From: Cellulomonas edaphi
GTDB taxonomy: Bacteria; Actinomycetota; Actinomycetes; Actinomycetales; Cellulomonadaceae
NCBI RefSeq assembly: GCF_030362815.1
Contig: NZ_JAUCGR010000002.1
Span: 682,001-746,000 of the forward strand
DNA: 64,000 nt
Direction: 5' to 3'
In this document: positions 34,971-43,293 of the stretch, one piece after another
Numbering within the stretch: the stretch's first letter is position 1
Layout: every line of letters begins with the position of its first letter
The notes under the pieces: model-generated
Databases searched by the model: none
The model's input: the letters and a program-made list of their open reading frames with translations, nothing else
Told to the model about the DNA's origin: nothing
Translations under genes and position numbers: made by a program

Positions 34971-35747
34971 ATGGCGAACGAGGGACGACCCGTGCTGGTC
35001 ACGGGCGGGACCGGCACGCTGGGCCGGGCGCTGGTGACCACCCTGCTCGAGGACGGACGCGCGGTCCGGGTGCTGAGCCGACAGCCGCGACCCGCGTCCG
35101 CGGCGCCCGCGGTGGAGTGGGCGGTCGGCGACCTGCTCACGGGCGAGGGCCTGGCCGCCGCGACCGACGGCGTCGGCGCGGTGGTCCACTGCGCGAGCAA
35201 CCCGCGCCGCCCCGCCGAGGACGTCGAGGCCGCCGTGCAGCTGACGCTCGCGGCCCGTGCCGCGCAGGTGCCGCACCTGGTCTACATCTCCATCGTCGGC
35301 ATCGAGACGGTGCCCACGCAGTACTACGCCGCCAAGCTCCGGGTCGAGGAGCTGGTCGAGGACAGCGGGATCCCGTGGACCGTCCTGCGCGCCACCCAGT
35401 TCCACGACTTCGTCGCGTTCCTGCTCGACGCGCTGTCCCGCACGCCCGTGGCCTTCGTCCCGCGCGGCGTGAGCGACCAGCCGGTCGACGTCCACGAGGT
35501 CGCCCAGCGCCTGGCCGCACTGAGCACCGGAGCGCCCGCGGGCCGCGTCGAGGACATGGGCGGACCGCAGGTGCTGACCGCCATGGAGCTCATGCGCACC
35601 TACCTCGCGGGCACGGGTCGCCGTCGCTGGGTCTGGACCGTGCCGCTGCCCGGCCGCATCCGCGCGTTCCGGGCCGGAGGCCACCTGACCCCCGAGCACG
35701 CGACGGGCCGGCTCACGTTCGCGGAGTGGCTCCAGGGTCGCCGCTAG
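34971..35747 (+). CDS. SDR family NAD(P)H-binding protein (NmrA-like)
   Basis: A 258-residue atypical short-chain dehydrogenase: RPVLVTGGTGTLGRALVTTLLEDGRAVRVLSRQPR with a GxxGxxG loop and an Arg that favours NADP, VEWAVGDLLTGEGLAAATDGVGAVVHCAS, HLVYISIVGIE, YYAAKLRVEELVEDSGIPWTVLRATQFHDF. This matches the NmrA/YtfG-like group, which senses or reduces unknown substrates. Its TAG stop is shared with the stop of the convergent gene on the palindrome CTAG. Confidence 0.88.
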   Translation: MANEGRPVLVTGGTGTLGRALVTTLLEDGRAVRVLSRQPRPASAAPAVEWAVGDLLTGEGLAAATDGVGAVVHCASNPRRPAEDVEAAVQLTLAARAAQVPHLVYISIVGIETVPTQYYAAKLRVEELVEDSGIPWTVLRATQFHDFVAFLLDALSRTPVAFVPRGVSDQPVDVHEVAQRLAALSTGAPAGRVEDMGGPQVLTAMELMRTYLAGTGRRRWVWTVPLPGRIRAFRAGGHLTPEHATGRLTFAEWLQGRR

Positions 35748-36325
35748 CGCGCGTCGACCGCCGCCAGGAACGCGAGCACGCGCTCCATGAGCAGGCTCGC
35801 GGCCTCCTCGTCGTACTCCTCGAGGCTGCTGTCCGCGAACAGGTGGGCGTCCCCCTCGTAGAGGAACAGCTCCGCGCCGGCCACCTTCTCGAGCTCCCGC
35901 GCGGCGTCCAGGTCACCCTCCTCGACGAACAGCTCGTCGTCCGCCATGGCGTGCACCTGCACGGGGACTCCCGCGGGCCACTCGTCGGCGAACTCGGTGG
36001 GCGGCACGCAGGAGTGGAAGAACAGGGCGCCGAGCGCGCCCGGCTTGGTCTGCGCGACCGCCTGCGCCGGGAGGACGCCGAGCGAGAAGCCGGCGTAGAC
36101 GACCTCGCCCGGCAGGTCCTCGATGGCGTCCTGGCCGCGCTTGAGCACCGTGCCGAAGCCCACCGTGTCGGCGTACTCCAGCCCGTCCTCGAGGGTGTCG
36201 AACGTCCGACCCTCGTACATGTCGGGGACCGTCACGACGTGACCCGCGGCGCGCAGGGCGTCGGCGAACTCCCGCACGCCCTCGGTCAGGCCCTGGGCGT
36301 GGTGGAACAGGATGATCTCGGCCAT
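35744..36325 (-). CDS. Dienelactone hydrolase family protein
   Basis: A 193-residue alpha/beta hydrolase of the dienelactone-hydrolase group: MAEIILFHHAQGLTEGVREFADALRAAGHVVTVPDMYEG, then VVYAGFSLGVLPAQAVAQT (nucleophile elbow GFSLG with Ser rather than the classical Cys), LGALFFHSCVPP, VQVHAMADDELF (acid Asp) and LFLYEGDAHLFAD (catalytic His). ATG at 36325 has AGGAG 7 nt upstream; an upstream in-frame ATG is less likely. It is convergent with the SDR gene and shares its stop site. Confidence 0.87.
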   Translation of the reverse strand: MAEIILFHHAQGLTEGVREFADALRAAGHVVTVPDMYEGRTFDTLEDGLEYADTVGFGTVLKRGQDAIEDLPGEVVYAGFSLGVLPAQAVAQTKPGALGALFFHSCVPPTEFADEWPAGVPVQVHAMADDELFVEEGDLDAARELEKVAGAELFLYEGDAHLFADSSLEEYDEEAASLLMERVLAFLAAVDAR

Positions 36326-36412
36326 CGATGGCTCCTCGTGCAGTCTCGGTCCTCGGTGCAGCCTAGCCACCGCGGGTCCCGGCCGGCAGCCGACGCATGT
36401 CCGCCTTGCCCC

Positions 36413-36445
36413 GTTCGCTCCCCGCTCATCCGGTTGTCACCTGCG
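36413..36445 (+). promoter_or_regulatory. Candidate PhoP (PHO) box upstream of alkaline phosphatase
   Basis: Three 11-bp direct units, starting at 36413, 36424 and 36435, read GTTCGCT, GCTCATC and TGTCACC at their first seven positions, close to the actinobacterial PhoP unit GTTCACC. The third unit covers a -35-like TTGTCA (36434-36439). A TACCTC hexamer follows after 16 bp (36456-36461). This predicts phosphate-starvation activation of the next gene. Confidence 0.55.
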
Positions 36446-36501
36446 CCCTGTCGACTACCTCGGGCGACGAGCGTCGCCGGCAGACCGGGAAGAGGACAAC
36501 G

Positions 36502-38217
36502 ATGAGAACACGCGCATTCCGTTCGTTCGCCGCGGCCGCAGTCGCGGGCGGCCTCGTCATGGGTGCGGCCGCCAGCTGGGCCGTCACCACCGACCTGACC
36601 GGGCACGGCGACGCCCGCCGGCTCGCCGGCGACCAGACCTCCGCGATCCGCGCCCAGATCAAGGGCGGCCACGCCAAGAACGTCATCCTGCTCATCGGCG
36701 ACGGGATGGGTGACTCCGAGATCACGGTCGCCCGCAACTACGCCAAGGGCGCGGCCGGCCGCTTCGCCGGCATCGACGCCCTGCCCCTGACCGGGCAGTA
36801 CACCACCTACGCCCTCGACAAGAAGGACGGCCTGCCGGACTACGTGACCGATTCGGCGGCCTCCGGTTCGGGCTGGGCGACGGGCACCAAGACGTACAAC
36901 GGCGCGATCTCCGTCGACGTGAACGGGACGCCGCAGCGGTCCCTGCTCGAGATCGCCCGCGCCAACGGGCTGCGCACCGGCGACGTGAGCACCGCCGAGC
37001 TGCAGGACGCCACGCCCGCCGTGCAGGTGGCGCACGTGACGGACCGCGGCTGCTACGCGCCGTCGTCGACGCTCGCCAAGTGCCCCGCCAACGCGCTGCA
37101 GAACGGTGGCCTCGGCTCCATCACGGAGCAGCTGCTCGAAGCCCGGGCCGACGTCACCCTCGGCGGCGGCGGCACCTCGTTCAGCGAGTCGGCGGCCGCC
37201 GGCCAGTGGTCGGGCAAGACGCTCCTGCAGCAGGCAGCGGCGCGCGGCTACCAGGTGGTCACGGACGCCGCCGGCCTGGCGGGCGTCCAGCGCGCCGACC
37301 AGAAGAGCCCGGTGCTCGGGCTCTTCGCGCCCGGCAACCTGCCCGTGCGCTGGGTGGGCCCGGCCGCGACGCACACCGGCGGGACCGAGGCGCCCGTGAC
37401 GTGCACGCCCAACCCGAAGTACCTGGCGACGACGCCCACGCTCAAGGCCATGACGGCAAAGGCGATCGCCCTCCTGGACCGCCCGTCGGGCAAGGGCTTC
37501 TTCCTGCAGGTGGAGGGCGCCAGCATCGACAAGCAGGACCACGCCGCCGACCCGTGCGGCCAGATCGGCGAGACCGTCGACCTCGACGAGGCCGTCCAGG
37601 TGGCGCTGGACTTCGCCAAGCGGGACGGCCACACGCTCGTCGTCCTGACCGCCGACCACGGCCACTCGAGCCAGATCGTCTACCCGAACACGCTCACGCC
37701 CGGCCTGACGCGCACGCTCCTCACGGCCGACAACAAGCCGATGACGGTCGCCTACGGCACGGCCGACACCGGCGGCTCCCAGGACCACACCGGCACGCAG
37801 GTGCGGATCGCGGCCTACGGCCCGCGGGCCGCGAACGTCGTCGGGCTCACCGACCAGACCGACCTGTTCTTCACCATCCGTGACGCGCTCCGGCTGGACG
37901 CGGACAAGCCGTCCCCCGGCGCCCCGGTCATCCAGAACGTGACCGTCATGGAGGGCGCGACCCTCAAGGGGAAGCAGACCGTGCGCGTCACGCTCGACAC
38001 CGAGCCGCGGTACACCTACATCGAGCTCAACCGCGCCGGGCAGTGGCTGACGGACAACACCAAGGCTCCCGGCAGCTCCACCGCGGGCAAGAAGCCCACG
38101 CTCGTGCTCGACACGCGCGACTACCCGAACGGGACCTACCAGCTGAAGATCGATGCGGTCGGCATCGACGGGCGCACCACCGAGAAGGTCGTCGGGTTCA
38201 CCATCGCGAACCGTTGA
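36502..38217 (+). CDS. phoA: Secreted alkaline phosphatase
   Basis: A 571-residue secreted phosphomonoesterase. Signal peptide at residues 1-28 ([21 protein letters not shown]). [21 protein letters not shown] is the first metal site. [23 protein letters not shown] holds the nucleophile Ser (DSAAS). [18 protein letters not shown] and [10 protein letters not shown] carry further zinc ligands, and [16 protein letters not shown] the final His. The last 90 residues form an extra beta-sandwich-like domain ([31 protein letters not shown]) not found in the E. coli enzyme. ATG at 36502 has GGGAAGAGGA upstream. It frees phosphate outside the cell; the PHO box fits this role. Confidence 0.95.
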   Translation: MRTRAFRSFAAAAVAGGLVMGAAASWAVTTDLTGHGDARRLAGDQTSAIRAQIKGGHAKNVILLIGDGMGDSEITVARNYAKGAAGRFAGIDALPLTGQYTTYALDKKDGLPDYVTDSAASGSGWATGTKTYNGAISVDVNGTPQRSLLEIARANGLRTGDVSTAELQDATPAVQVAHVTDRGCYAPSSTLAKCPANALQNGGLGSITEQLLEARADVTLGGGGTSFSESAAAGQWSGKTLLQQAAARGYQVVTDAAGLAGVQRADQKSPVLGLFAPGNLPVRWVGPAATHTGGTEAPVTCTPNPKYLATTPTLKAMTAKAIALLDRPSGKGFFLQVEGASIDKQDHAADPCGQIGETVDLDEAVQVALDFAKRDGHTLVVLTADHGHSSQIVYPNTLTPGLTRTLLTADNKPMTVAYGTADTGGSQDHTGTQVRIAAYGPRAANVVGLTDQTDLFFTIRDALRLDADKPSPGAPVIQNVTVMEGATLKGKQTVRVTLDTEPRYTYIELNRAGQWLTDNTKAPGSSTAGKKPTLVLDTRDYPNGTYQLKIDAVGIDGRTTEKVVGFTIANR

Positions 38218-38226
38218 CGAGCACCT

Positions 38227-38266
38227 GAGCGACGGACCGGGCCCTTGGCGGCCCGGTCCGTCGCTC
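38227..38266. terminator. Terminator between alkaline phosphatase and ROK gene
   Basis: A perfect 17-bp stem (38227-38243 with 38250-38266) around a 6-nt loop lies between the convergent stops at 38217 and 38269. It is strong enough to act in both directions. Confidence 0.85.
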
Positions 38267-38268
38267 GG

Positions 38269-39543
38269 TCAGCTACCGAGCGCCCGCAGCTCGTGGACCT
38301 GGGCCGGCTCGTCGTTCTCGCCACCAGTCCCCCGCCGCGCGTCGAGCGTGCCCGCGGGATCCTCGAGCGCGTCGGCGAACGCCACCTCTGCCGCGCCGAC
38401 CAGCTGCGCGTCAGAGGCGAGCTCGGACCGCACCAGCAGCGCCTGCTCCCGGTTGGGGCCGAGCGTGCGGGCGTAGCCCTGCACGAGCGTCGCCTCCATG
38501 GTGGGGTAGAGCGCACCGATGGTTCCCCCGAGCACGACGATGCGCGGGTTGAAGATGTTCACCAGGCTGGCCAGGCCCAGGCCGACCCACTCCCCGGTCT
38601 TGCGCACCCCGGCGATCGCGCGCCTGTTGCCCACCGCGACGTCGTTGATGACGTCCTCGATGTCGGACTCGCGCGGGTCGCGGCCCACCGAGCGGATGAC
38701 CGCGGCGTCACCCACCTCCGCCTCCCAGCAGCCCTTGGCACCGCAGGAGCAGAGCCGGCCGCCCGGCTTGACGAGCAGGTGGCCCACCTCGCCCGCGTAG
38801 CCGCCCGAGCCCTTGAGCAGCTCGCCGTCCACCACGACGCCGCCCGCGACGCCGGCCTCGCCGCGCACGTACAGCACGTCGCGCTCGCCGCGCGCCGCAC
38901 CGCGCAGGTACTCGGCCACGACGCCCAGGTCGCCGTCGTTGCCGACCGTGATCGGCACGTCGTCACCGATCGCGTCGCGCAGCAGGTCGGCCAGGTGCAC
39001 CTCGTACCAGCCGAGCGGGGGCGAGCGGCGCACCAGCCCGTCCGGCTGGCGCACGCTGCCCGGCACGGAGACGGCGATGCCCAGGCACACCGAGGCGGGG
39101 TGCGCGCGGGCCTGCATCTCGGCGACGAGCGTGGCGATGAGCTCGACCACGGCCGGCACGTCGTGCGGCGGCGCCGAGTGCAGCCGGCGCCGCATCTGGA
39201 GCATGTAACCGCCGAGCCCGACGCGCGCGGCGCCCACCGTCGACGTGGTGACGTCGAACGCGAGGACGTGCGCGCTGGTGCTGACCGGCTCGACCACGTT
39301 CGACGGGCGACCCTTGCCGCGCACCTCTCCCGGCCGCTCGCGCACCAGCCCGAGCTTGACGAGCTCGGAGGTGAGCGACCCGACGGTCGAGCGGTTGAAC
39401 CCGGTGCTGGCCACGAGGTCCGAGCGGGTGGCCGGGCCGTGGAAGTGCAGCAGGCGCAGCACCGCGGAGAGGTTCGCGCGCCGGACGTCGTCCTGCGCGG
39501 AGGCGTCCGCGCGCCGGACGGGTGGACCGGACCCGAGTCGCAC
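38269..39543 (-). CDS. ROK family transcriptional repressor (XylR/NagC type)
   Basis: A 424-residue repressor. The N-terminal winged helix reads RRANLSAVLRLLHFHGPATRSDLVASTGFNRSTVGSLTSELVKLGLVRER. The ROK sugar-binding kinase-like fold follows: GIAVSVPGSV, ITVGNDGDLGVVAEYLRG, YVRGEAGVAGGVVVDGELLKGSGGYAGEVGHLLVKPGGRLCSCGAKGCWEAEVG with the zinc-binding CxCGxxGCxE motif, and NIFNPRIVVLGGTIG. GTG at 39543 has GGGAGG upstream. It is the last gene of a binding protein-ATPase-permease operon and most likely represses it, released by xylose or a related sugar. Confidence 0.92.
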   Translation of the reverse strand: MRLGSGPPVRRADASAQDDVRRANLSAVLRLLHFHGPATRSDLVASTGFNRSTVGSLTSELVKLGLVRERPGEVRGKGRPSNVVEPVSTSAHVLAFDVTTSTVGAARVGLGGYMLQMRRRLHSAPPHDVPAVVELIATLVAEMQARAHPASVCLGIAVSVPGSVRQPDGLVRRSPPLGWYEVHLADLLRDAIGDDVPITVGNDGDLGVVAEYLRGAARGERDVLYVRGEAGVAGGVVVDGELLKGSGGYAGEVGHLLVKPGGRLCSCGAKGCWEAEVGDAAVIRSVGRDPRESDIEDVINDVAVGNRRAIAGVRKTGEWVGLGLASLVNIFNPRIVVLGGTIGALYPTMEATLVQGYARTLGPNREQALLVRSELASDAQLVGAAEVAFADALEDPAGTLDARRGTGGENDEPAQVHELRALGS

Positions 39544-39563
39544 GCAGACCTCCCTGGCTCGAC

Positions 39564-39601
39564 CGACGACCTAGCCTCGCCCGACGACCTAGCCTCGCCC
39601 G
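39564..39601. repeat. 18-bp tandem duplication at permease stop codon
   Basis: The unit CGACGACCTAGCCTCGCC is present twice with an exact 18-bp period. The copy at 39582-39599 contains the permease stop codon (39591-39589, minus strand); the copy at 39564-39581 lies in the spacer before the ROK gene. Confidence 0.6.
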
Positions 39602-40866
39602 GCCGATCGCGCCCGACGACGGGAGATCGCGTCGACCGACGCGGCGGCTGCCAGCACGCCACCCGTCACGACGTACTTGACGCCGGAAGAGTAACCCAGC
39701 AGCGCCATCCCGTTGTCGATGACGGCGATGACCGCCGCGCCGATGAGCGCGTCGATGATCCGGCCCTTGCCGCCGAACAGCGAGGTGCCGCCGATGACCG
39801 CCGCACCGACCGCGTACAGCAGCACGTTCGAGCCACCGGCGTTCGGGTCGACCGAGGTCGCGCGGGACGCCGCGAAGATGCCCGCCACCGCCGCCATGGT
39901 CGAGCAGATCATGAAGCAGGCCATGCGCACGGTCGCGACCCGGATGCCCGCGCGCCGGGTCGCCTCCGCGTTCCCGCCGACCGCGTACACGTGGCGGCCG
40001 AACGCCGTCCGCGTGAGCACGAAGCCCAGCACGAGCGCGAGCGTCACGATGACCGGCACCACGATCGGCACGCCGATGATCGACGTGCGCAGCGGGTTCA
40101 GGCTGCGCTCCTGGTTGAGGATGGCGACCATGCCCAGCACCAGGAGCCCGATCGCCGCGATCTTGATGGCGATCACGCCCGCGGGCGCGGCGAGCAGCCC
40201 GCGCCTGCGGCGCAGCTGCCACGTCCGCAGGGTCGCGACGCCGTAGCCGACGACGGACAGGATCCCGATGGCCCAGCCGAGCGCGGGAGGGACGTTCTTG
40301 TTCTGGATCGCGAGGATCACCGGGTCACTGATGGAGATGTTGCCGCCGGTGCCGATGATGAGCAGGACCACGCCCTGCAGCGCGAGGAACGCGGCCAGCG
40401 TCGCGATGAACGACGGCACCCCGAGACGCGCGACGAGCGTGCCCAGCACCAGTCCGATCGCCAGACCGGTCACCAGCGCAGCGGCCACGGCGGCGTACCA
40501 GGACCAGCCGTGCTGGGTGAGCACGGTGGCCAGCACCGCCCCGCAGGTACCCGACGTGAAGCCGGCCGACAGGTCGATCTCGCCGAGCAGCAGGACGAAG
40601 ACCAGGCCCATGGCGATCGTGGCGACCACGGCGCCCTGCTGGAACAGGTTCGCGATGTTCAGCGTCGAGGGGAACGTCTCGGGCTTGAGGATCACGAAGA
40701 TCGAGAGCAGCACGAGGAGCGCCAGGATGGCGGGCAGCGACCCCATGTCGCCTCCGCGGACCTTGCTGACGTAGTTGGTGACGGCCTCGCCGAACGTGGG
40801 CTGCTCGACCGAGCCGGCCAGGAGCGAGGGCGGCGCGTCGTGGCGCGAGGCGGTGTGCGTGCTCAT
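39589..40866 (-). CDS. Sugar ABC transporter permease, XylH type
   Basis: A 425-residue carbohydrate permease with about ten helices: LPAILALLVLLSIFVILKPETFPSTLNIANLFQQGAVVATIAMGLVFVLLLGEIDLSAGFTSGTCG is the N-terminal block of XylH/RbsC-type proteins (EIDLS motif). GRHVYAVGGNAEATRRAGIRV is the EAA-like coupling loop and GGTSLFGGKGRIIDALIGA the C-terminal signature. ATG at 40866 overlaps the ATPase stop (ATGA). Imports a monosaccharide, probably xylose given the binding protein. Confidence 0.93.
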   Translation of the reverse strand: MSTHTASRHDAPPSLLAGSVEQPTFGEAVTNYVSKVRGGDMGSLPAILALLVLLSIFVILKPETFPSTLNIANLFQQGAVVATIAMGLVFVLLLGEIDLSAGFTSGTCGAVLATVLTQHGWSWYAAVAAALVTGLAIGLVLGTLVARLGVPSFIATLAAFLALQGVVLLIIGTGGNISISDPVILAIQNKNVPPALGWAIGILSVVGYGVATLRTWQLRRRRGLLAAPAGVIAIKIAAIGLLVLGMVAILNQERSLNPLRTSIIGVPIVVPVIVTLALVLGFVLTRTAFGRHVYAVGGNAEATRRAGIRVATVRMACFMICSTMAAVAGIFAASRATSVDPNAGGSNVLLYAVGAAVIGGTSLFGGKGRIIDALIGAAVIAVIDNGMALLGYSSGVKYVVTGGVLAAAASVDAISRRRARSAGRG

Positions 40867-41693
40867 GCGGTGGTGCTCCCGTTCGCGTTCGTGGTGGACA
40901 GCGTCGCCGCGGCGGCCGCCCCGGCGGGCAGGGAGCCGCTGGTGATCAGCTCGATGACCTCGCTGCGGCTGGTCTCCCTGGTGCGCACCTGCGCCGCCGT
41001 CTGCCCGAGGTACAGCACGTTGATCGCGTCGGCGACCTCGAACACGTCGTTCATGTTGTGCGAGACGAGCACCACCGCGAGACCCGCGTCGGCGAGCCGT
41101 CGCACCAGCTGCAGCACCTGCTCGGTCTGGGCGACGCCGAGGGCCGCCGTCGGCTCGTCCAGGATCACGAGCTTGGAGTTCCACAGGACCGCGCGCGCGA
41201 TGGCGACGGTCTGGCGCTGCCCGCCGGACAGGCTGGCGACGTGCTGCCGGATGGATCGCACGGTCCGGACGGACAAGGAGGCGAGCACCTCGGCCGCACG
41301 CGTCTCCATCGCCGACTCGTCGAGGCGGAAGCCCTTCTTCAGCTCCCGGCCGAGGAACATGTTGTGGACGATGTCCAGGTTGTCGCACAGCGCGAGGTCC
41401 TGGTAGACGACCTCGATGCCCAGCGCGCTCGAGTCGGCGGGCGACGAGATGTGCGTCTGCTCCCCCTCGAACAGGACCTCACCGGCGTCGAAGGCGTGGA
41501 TGCCCGCGACGCACTTGATCATCGTCGACTTGCCGGCGCCGTTGTCGCCGACGAGCGCGGTGACCTCGCCCGCGCGCGCCACGAGGTCGACGCCACGCAG
41601 CGCGTGCACCGCGCCGAAGTTCTTCCGTCCACCGCGGACCTCGAGCGTCGGTGGAGGGGCCAGGTCAGGGGCGCTGTGCGCTGTTTTCGTCAT
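40863..41693 (-). CDS. Sugar ABC transporter ATP-binding protein, single domain
   Basis: A 276-residue ATPase: Walker A GDNGAGKSTMIK, Q-loop IEVVYQDLALCDNLDIVHNMFLGRE, signature SLSGGQRQTVAIARAV, Walker B LVILDEPTAALG, H-loop VVLVSHN. E. coli XylG and RbsA carry two ATPase domains in about 500 residues; this is the one-domain form common in Actinobacteria and in FrcA-like systems, presumed to act as a dimer. ATG start behind a GAGGCGG site. It is 174 bp after the binding-protein gene, with hairpins between. Confidence 0.92.
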   Translation of the reverse strand: MTKTAHSAPDLAPPPTLEVRGGRKNFGAVHALRGVDLVARAGEVTALVGDNGAGKSTMIKCVAGIHAFDAGEVLFEGEQTHISSPADSSALGIEVVYQDLALCDNLDIVHNMFLGRELKKGFRLDESAMETRAAEVLASLSVRTVRSIRQHVASLSGGQRQTVAIARAVLWNSKLVILDEPTAALGVAQTEQVLQLVRRLADAGLAVVLVSHNMNDVFEVADAINVLYLGQTAAQVRTRETSRSEVIELITSGSLPAGAAAAATLSTTNANGSTTA

Positions 41694-41771
41694 CGTCCGC
41701 CTCGTTGCGTGTTCATCCGGTTCGCCCCGCGCTGCCGCGGGTCTGTGCAGAGTGCTCTCGCCCGCGACCGT

Positions 41772-41813
41772 CCGGCGAGGGCCGAGCCGCGCGGGCGGAC
41801 CGGCCCTCGCCGG
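41772..41813 (-). terminator. Second intercistronic stem-loop before the ATPase gene
   Basis: A 12-bp perfect stem (41772-41783 with 41802-41813) encloses an 18-nt GC-rich loop. It lies in the leader of the ATPase gene. With the hairpin at 41828-41858 it probably reduces read-through or protects the upstream mRNA end. Confidence 0.55.
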
Positions 41814-41827
41814 GGTGCACCGGCGAC

Positions 41828-41858
41828 CGCCGGTGGCCGCAGGGCGCGGCCACCGGCG
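41828..41858 (-). terminator. Attenuator-like hairpin after the sugar-binding protein gene
   Basis: A 13-bp perfect stem (41828-41840 with 41846-41858) with a 5-nt loop begins 9 nt after the binding-protein stop codon. Placed inside an operon, it would let binding protein be made in excess over the membrane parts. Confidence 0.7.
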
Positions 41859-41867
41859 TCATGGTGA

Positions 41868-42989
41868 TCAGGAGATCCCGGCCTCGGCGCACTTGGCCGC
41901 GAAGTCGGCGGTGCAGACCTTCTCCTTGGTGGTGTAGCCGTCGGCGATGACGTCCTTGACGTTGTCGAAGTAGATCGCCTGCGGATCCAGCAGCACCGCC
42001 GAGACCTTCTTCTTGGTCGTCGAGTCCTCGACCTCGCCGGTCGCGACGCCGGAGGTGTCGGCGCCCTGCGCCGCCGCGATGGCGAGCGCCGCCGCCGCGT
42101 CGGCCTCCTTCTTGACGGCCTTGTACACGGTCATGCACTGGTCACCCGCGAGGATGCTCTGCAGACCCTGGTCGGTCGCGTCCTGACCCGTGACGGGGAT
42201 GGTGCCGTTCGCCCCGTTCTTCTTCAGGATGGCGATCGCCGCGTTGCCCAGCCCGTCGTTCGCGGCCAGCACGCCGTCGATCTTGCCGCCGGTCTCCGTG
42301 TACATCTGCTCGAAGATCGTCCCGGCCTGCTGGTTGTCCCAGTCCGGGACCGCCTGGTCGGCGACGACCTTGTAGTCGCCGCTGTCGGTCTTGGCCTTGA
42401 GCGCCTGCACGGCCCCGGCCTTGAACAGGGTGGCGTTGTTGTCCGTCGGCGAGCCGTTGAGGAAGACGATGTTCGCCTTCGTCTTGCCGGCGTCGTCGAG
42501 GCACTTCTGCAGGCCCTGGCCCTGGAGCTCGCCCACCTTGGTGTTGTCGAACGACACGTAGTAGTCCGCTCCGCCGCCCAGGGTGAGCCGGTCGTAGTCG
42601 ATCGTCGCGATGCCCTGCGCCTTCGCCTTGGCCAGGACCGCCTTGCCCGAGCCCGAGTCGAGGTTGACGATCATCAGGACGTTGACCCCGTCGGCGATCA
42701 TGCCGTCGGCGATCGTCTGGAACTGCGCCTTGTCGTTCTGCGCGTTCTGGATGTCGTAGTCCACCCCGGCGGTCTTGAAGGCCTCCTCGAGGTACTTCCT
42801 GTCTGCCGTCTCCCACCGGGCGGAGGACTTCGTGTCGGGCAGGATCACCCCCACCTTGGCCTTCGCCGCCGCCGGCGAGCCGCTGCCCGTCGTGCCATCG
42901 CCGCCCGGCGTGTCGCTGCCCGCACAGCCGGCCAGCAGAAGCCCGGAGGCCATCACCGCCGCCGACGCCATAACCATGCTCCGTCGCAT
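41868..42989 (-). CDS. xylF: D-xylose-type substrate-binding lipoprotein
   Basis: A 373-residue solute-binding lipoprotein. The signal peptide ends in the lipobox LLLAGC. The mature part is a type I periplasmic-binding fold: KVGVILPDTKSSARWETADRKYLEEAF, DYDIQNAQNDKAQFQTIADGMIADGVNVLMIVNLDS, then IATIDYDRLTLGGGADYYVSFDNTKVGELQGQGL, the block typical of XylF. VDGVLAANDGLGNAAIAIL and PVTGQDATDQGLQSILAGDQCMTVYK follow. ATG at 42989 sits behind GAGAGGGAG. It is the first gene of the operon ending in the ROK repressor. The ligand is most likely xylose; ribose or another pentose is possible. Confidence 0.9.
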   Translation of the reverse strand: MRRSMVMASAAVMASGLLLAGCAGSDTPGGDGTTGSGSPAAAKAKVGVILPDTKSSARWETADRKYLEEAFKTAGVDYDIQNAQNDKAQFQTIADGMIADGVNVLMIVNLDSGSGKAVLAKAKAQGIATIDYDRLTLGGGADYYVSFDNTKVGELQGQGLQKCLDDAGKTKANIVFLNGSPTDNNATLFKAGAVQALKAKTDSGDYKVVADQAVPDWDNQQAGTIFEQMYTETGGKIDGVLAANDGLGNAAIAILKKNGANGTIPVTGQDATDQGLQSILAGDQCMTVYKAVKKEADAAAALAIAAAQGADTSGVATGEVEDSTTKKKVSAVLLDPQAIYFDNVKDVIADGYTTKEKVCTADFAAKCAEAGIS

Positions 42990-43054
42990 CGTTCTCCCTC
43001 TCGTGACGACGCCTCGTTGCGCTCGTCTCCCCCCGGCGCTGCAGGCGCTCGGAC

Positions 43055-43098
43055 TATGTTGCGGGCGCCAACATATTGGCCCCGCGCGTGGGTCACAA
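43055..43098 (-). promoter_or_regulatory. Promoter of the xylose-type operon with ROK operator on the -10 box
   Basis: On the minus strand TTGTGA (43098-43093) and TATGTT (43075-43070) are separated by 17 bp. The -10 hexamer is the outer part of a perfect 7-bp inverted repeat, TATGTTG and CAACATA (43055-43061 and 43069-43075), with a 7-bp spacer. A repressor bound here would block RNA polymerase directly. It starts a leader of about 75 nt before the binding-protein gene. Confidence 0.65.
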
Positions 43099-43188
43099 GG
43101 GGAATCGGGGTGTTCGTGGTCAAAACGTGACCAATTCGCCCACATCGGGCGCGATCAGGCCGCTCCGCGCGCGGCCGAGGGCCAGAGG

Positions 43189-43209
43189 ATTGTTCGCCCG
43201 CGCAACAAT
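43189..43209 (-). promoter_or_regulatory. Second, distal operator-like inverted repeat
   Basis: The arms ATTGTT (43189-43194) and AACAAT (43204-43209) share the TGTT-N9-AACA core spacing of the promoter-proximal site, 134 bp away centre to centre. It could support looping by a tetrameric ROK protein. Confidence 0.5.
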
Positions 43210-43242
43210 GCGCCGCGGTGACGTGGGGTCCGTCGCACAGCA

Positions 43243-43278
43243 CACAGGCCGGCCCCCTGCGATGAGGGCCGGCCTGTG
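43243..43278 (-). terminator. Terminator of the GH92 gene
   Basis: A 13-bp perfect stem (43243-43255 with 43266-43278) around a 10-nt loop begins 15 nt after the GH92 stop codon. Confidence 0.8.
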
Positions 43279-43293
43279 CGTATGGCGTCGGGG

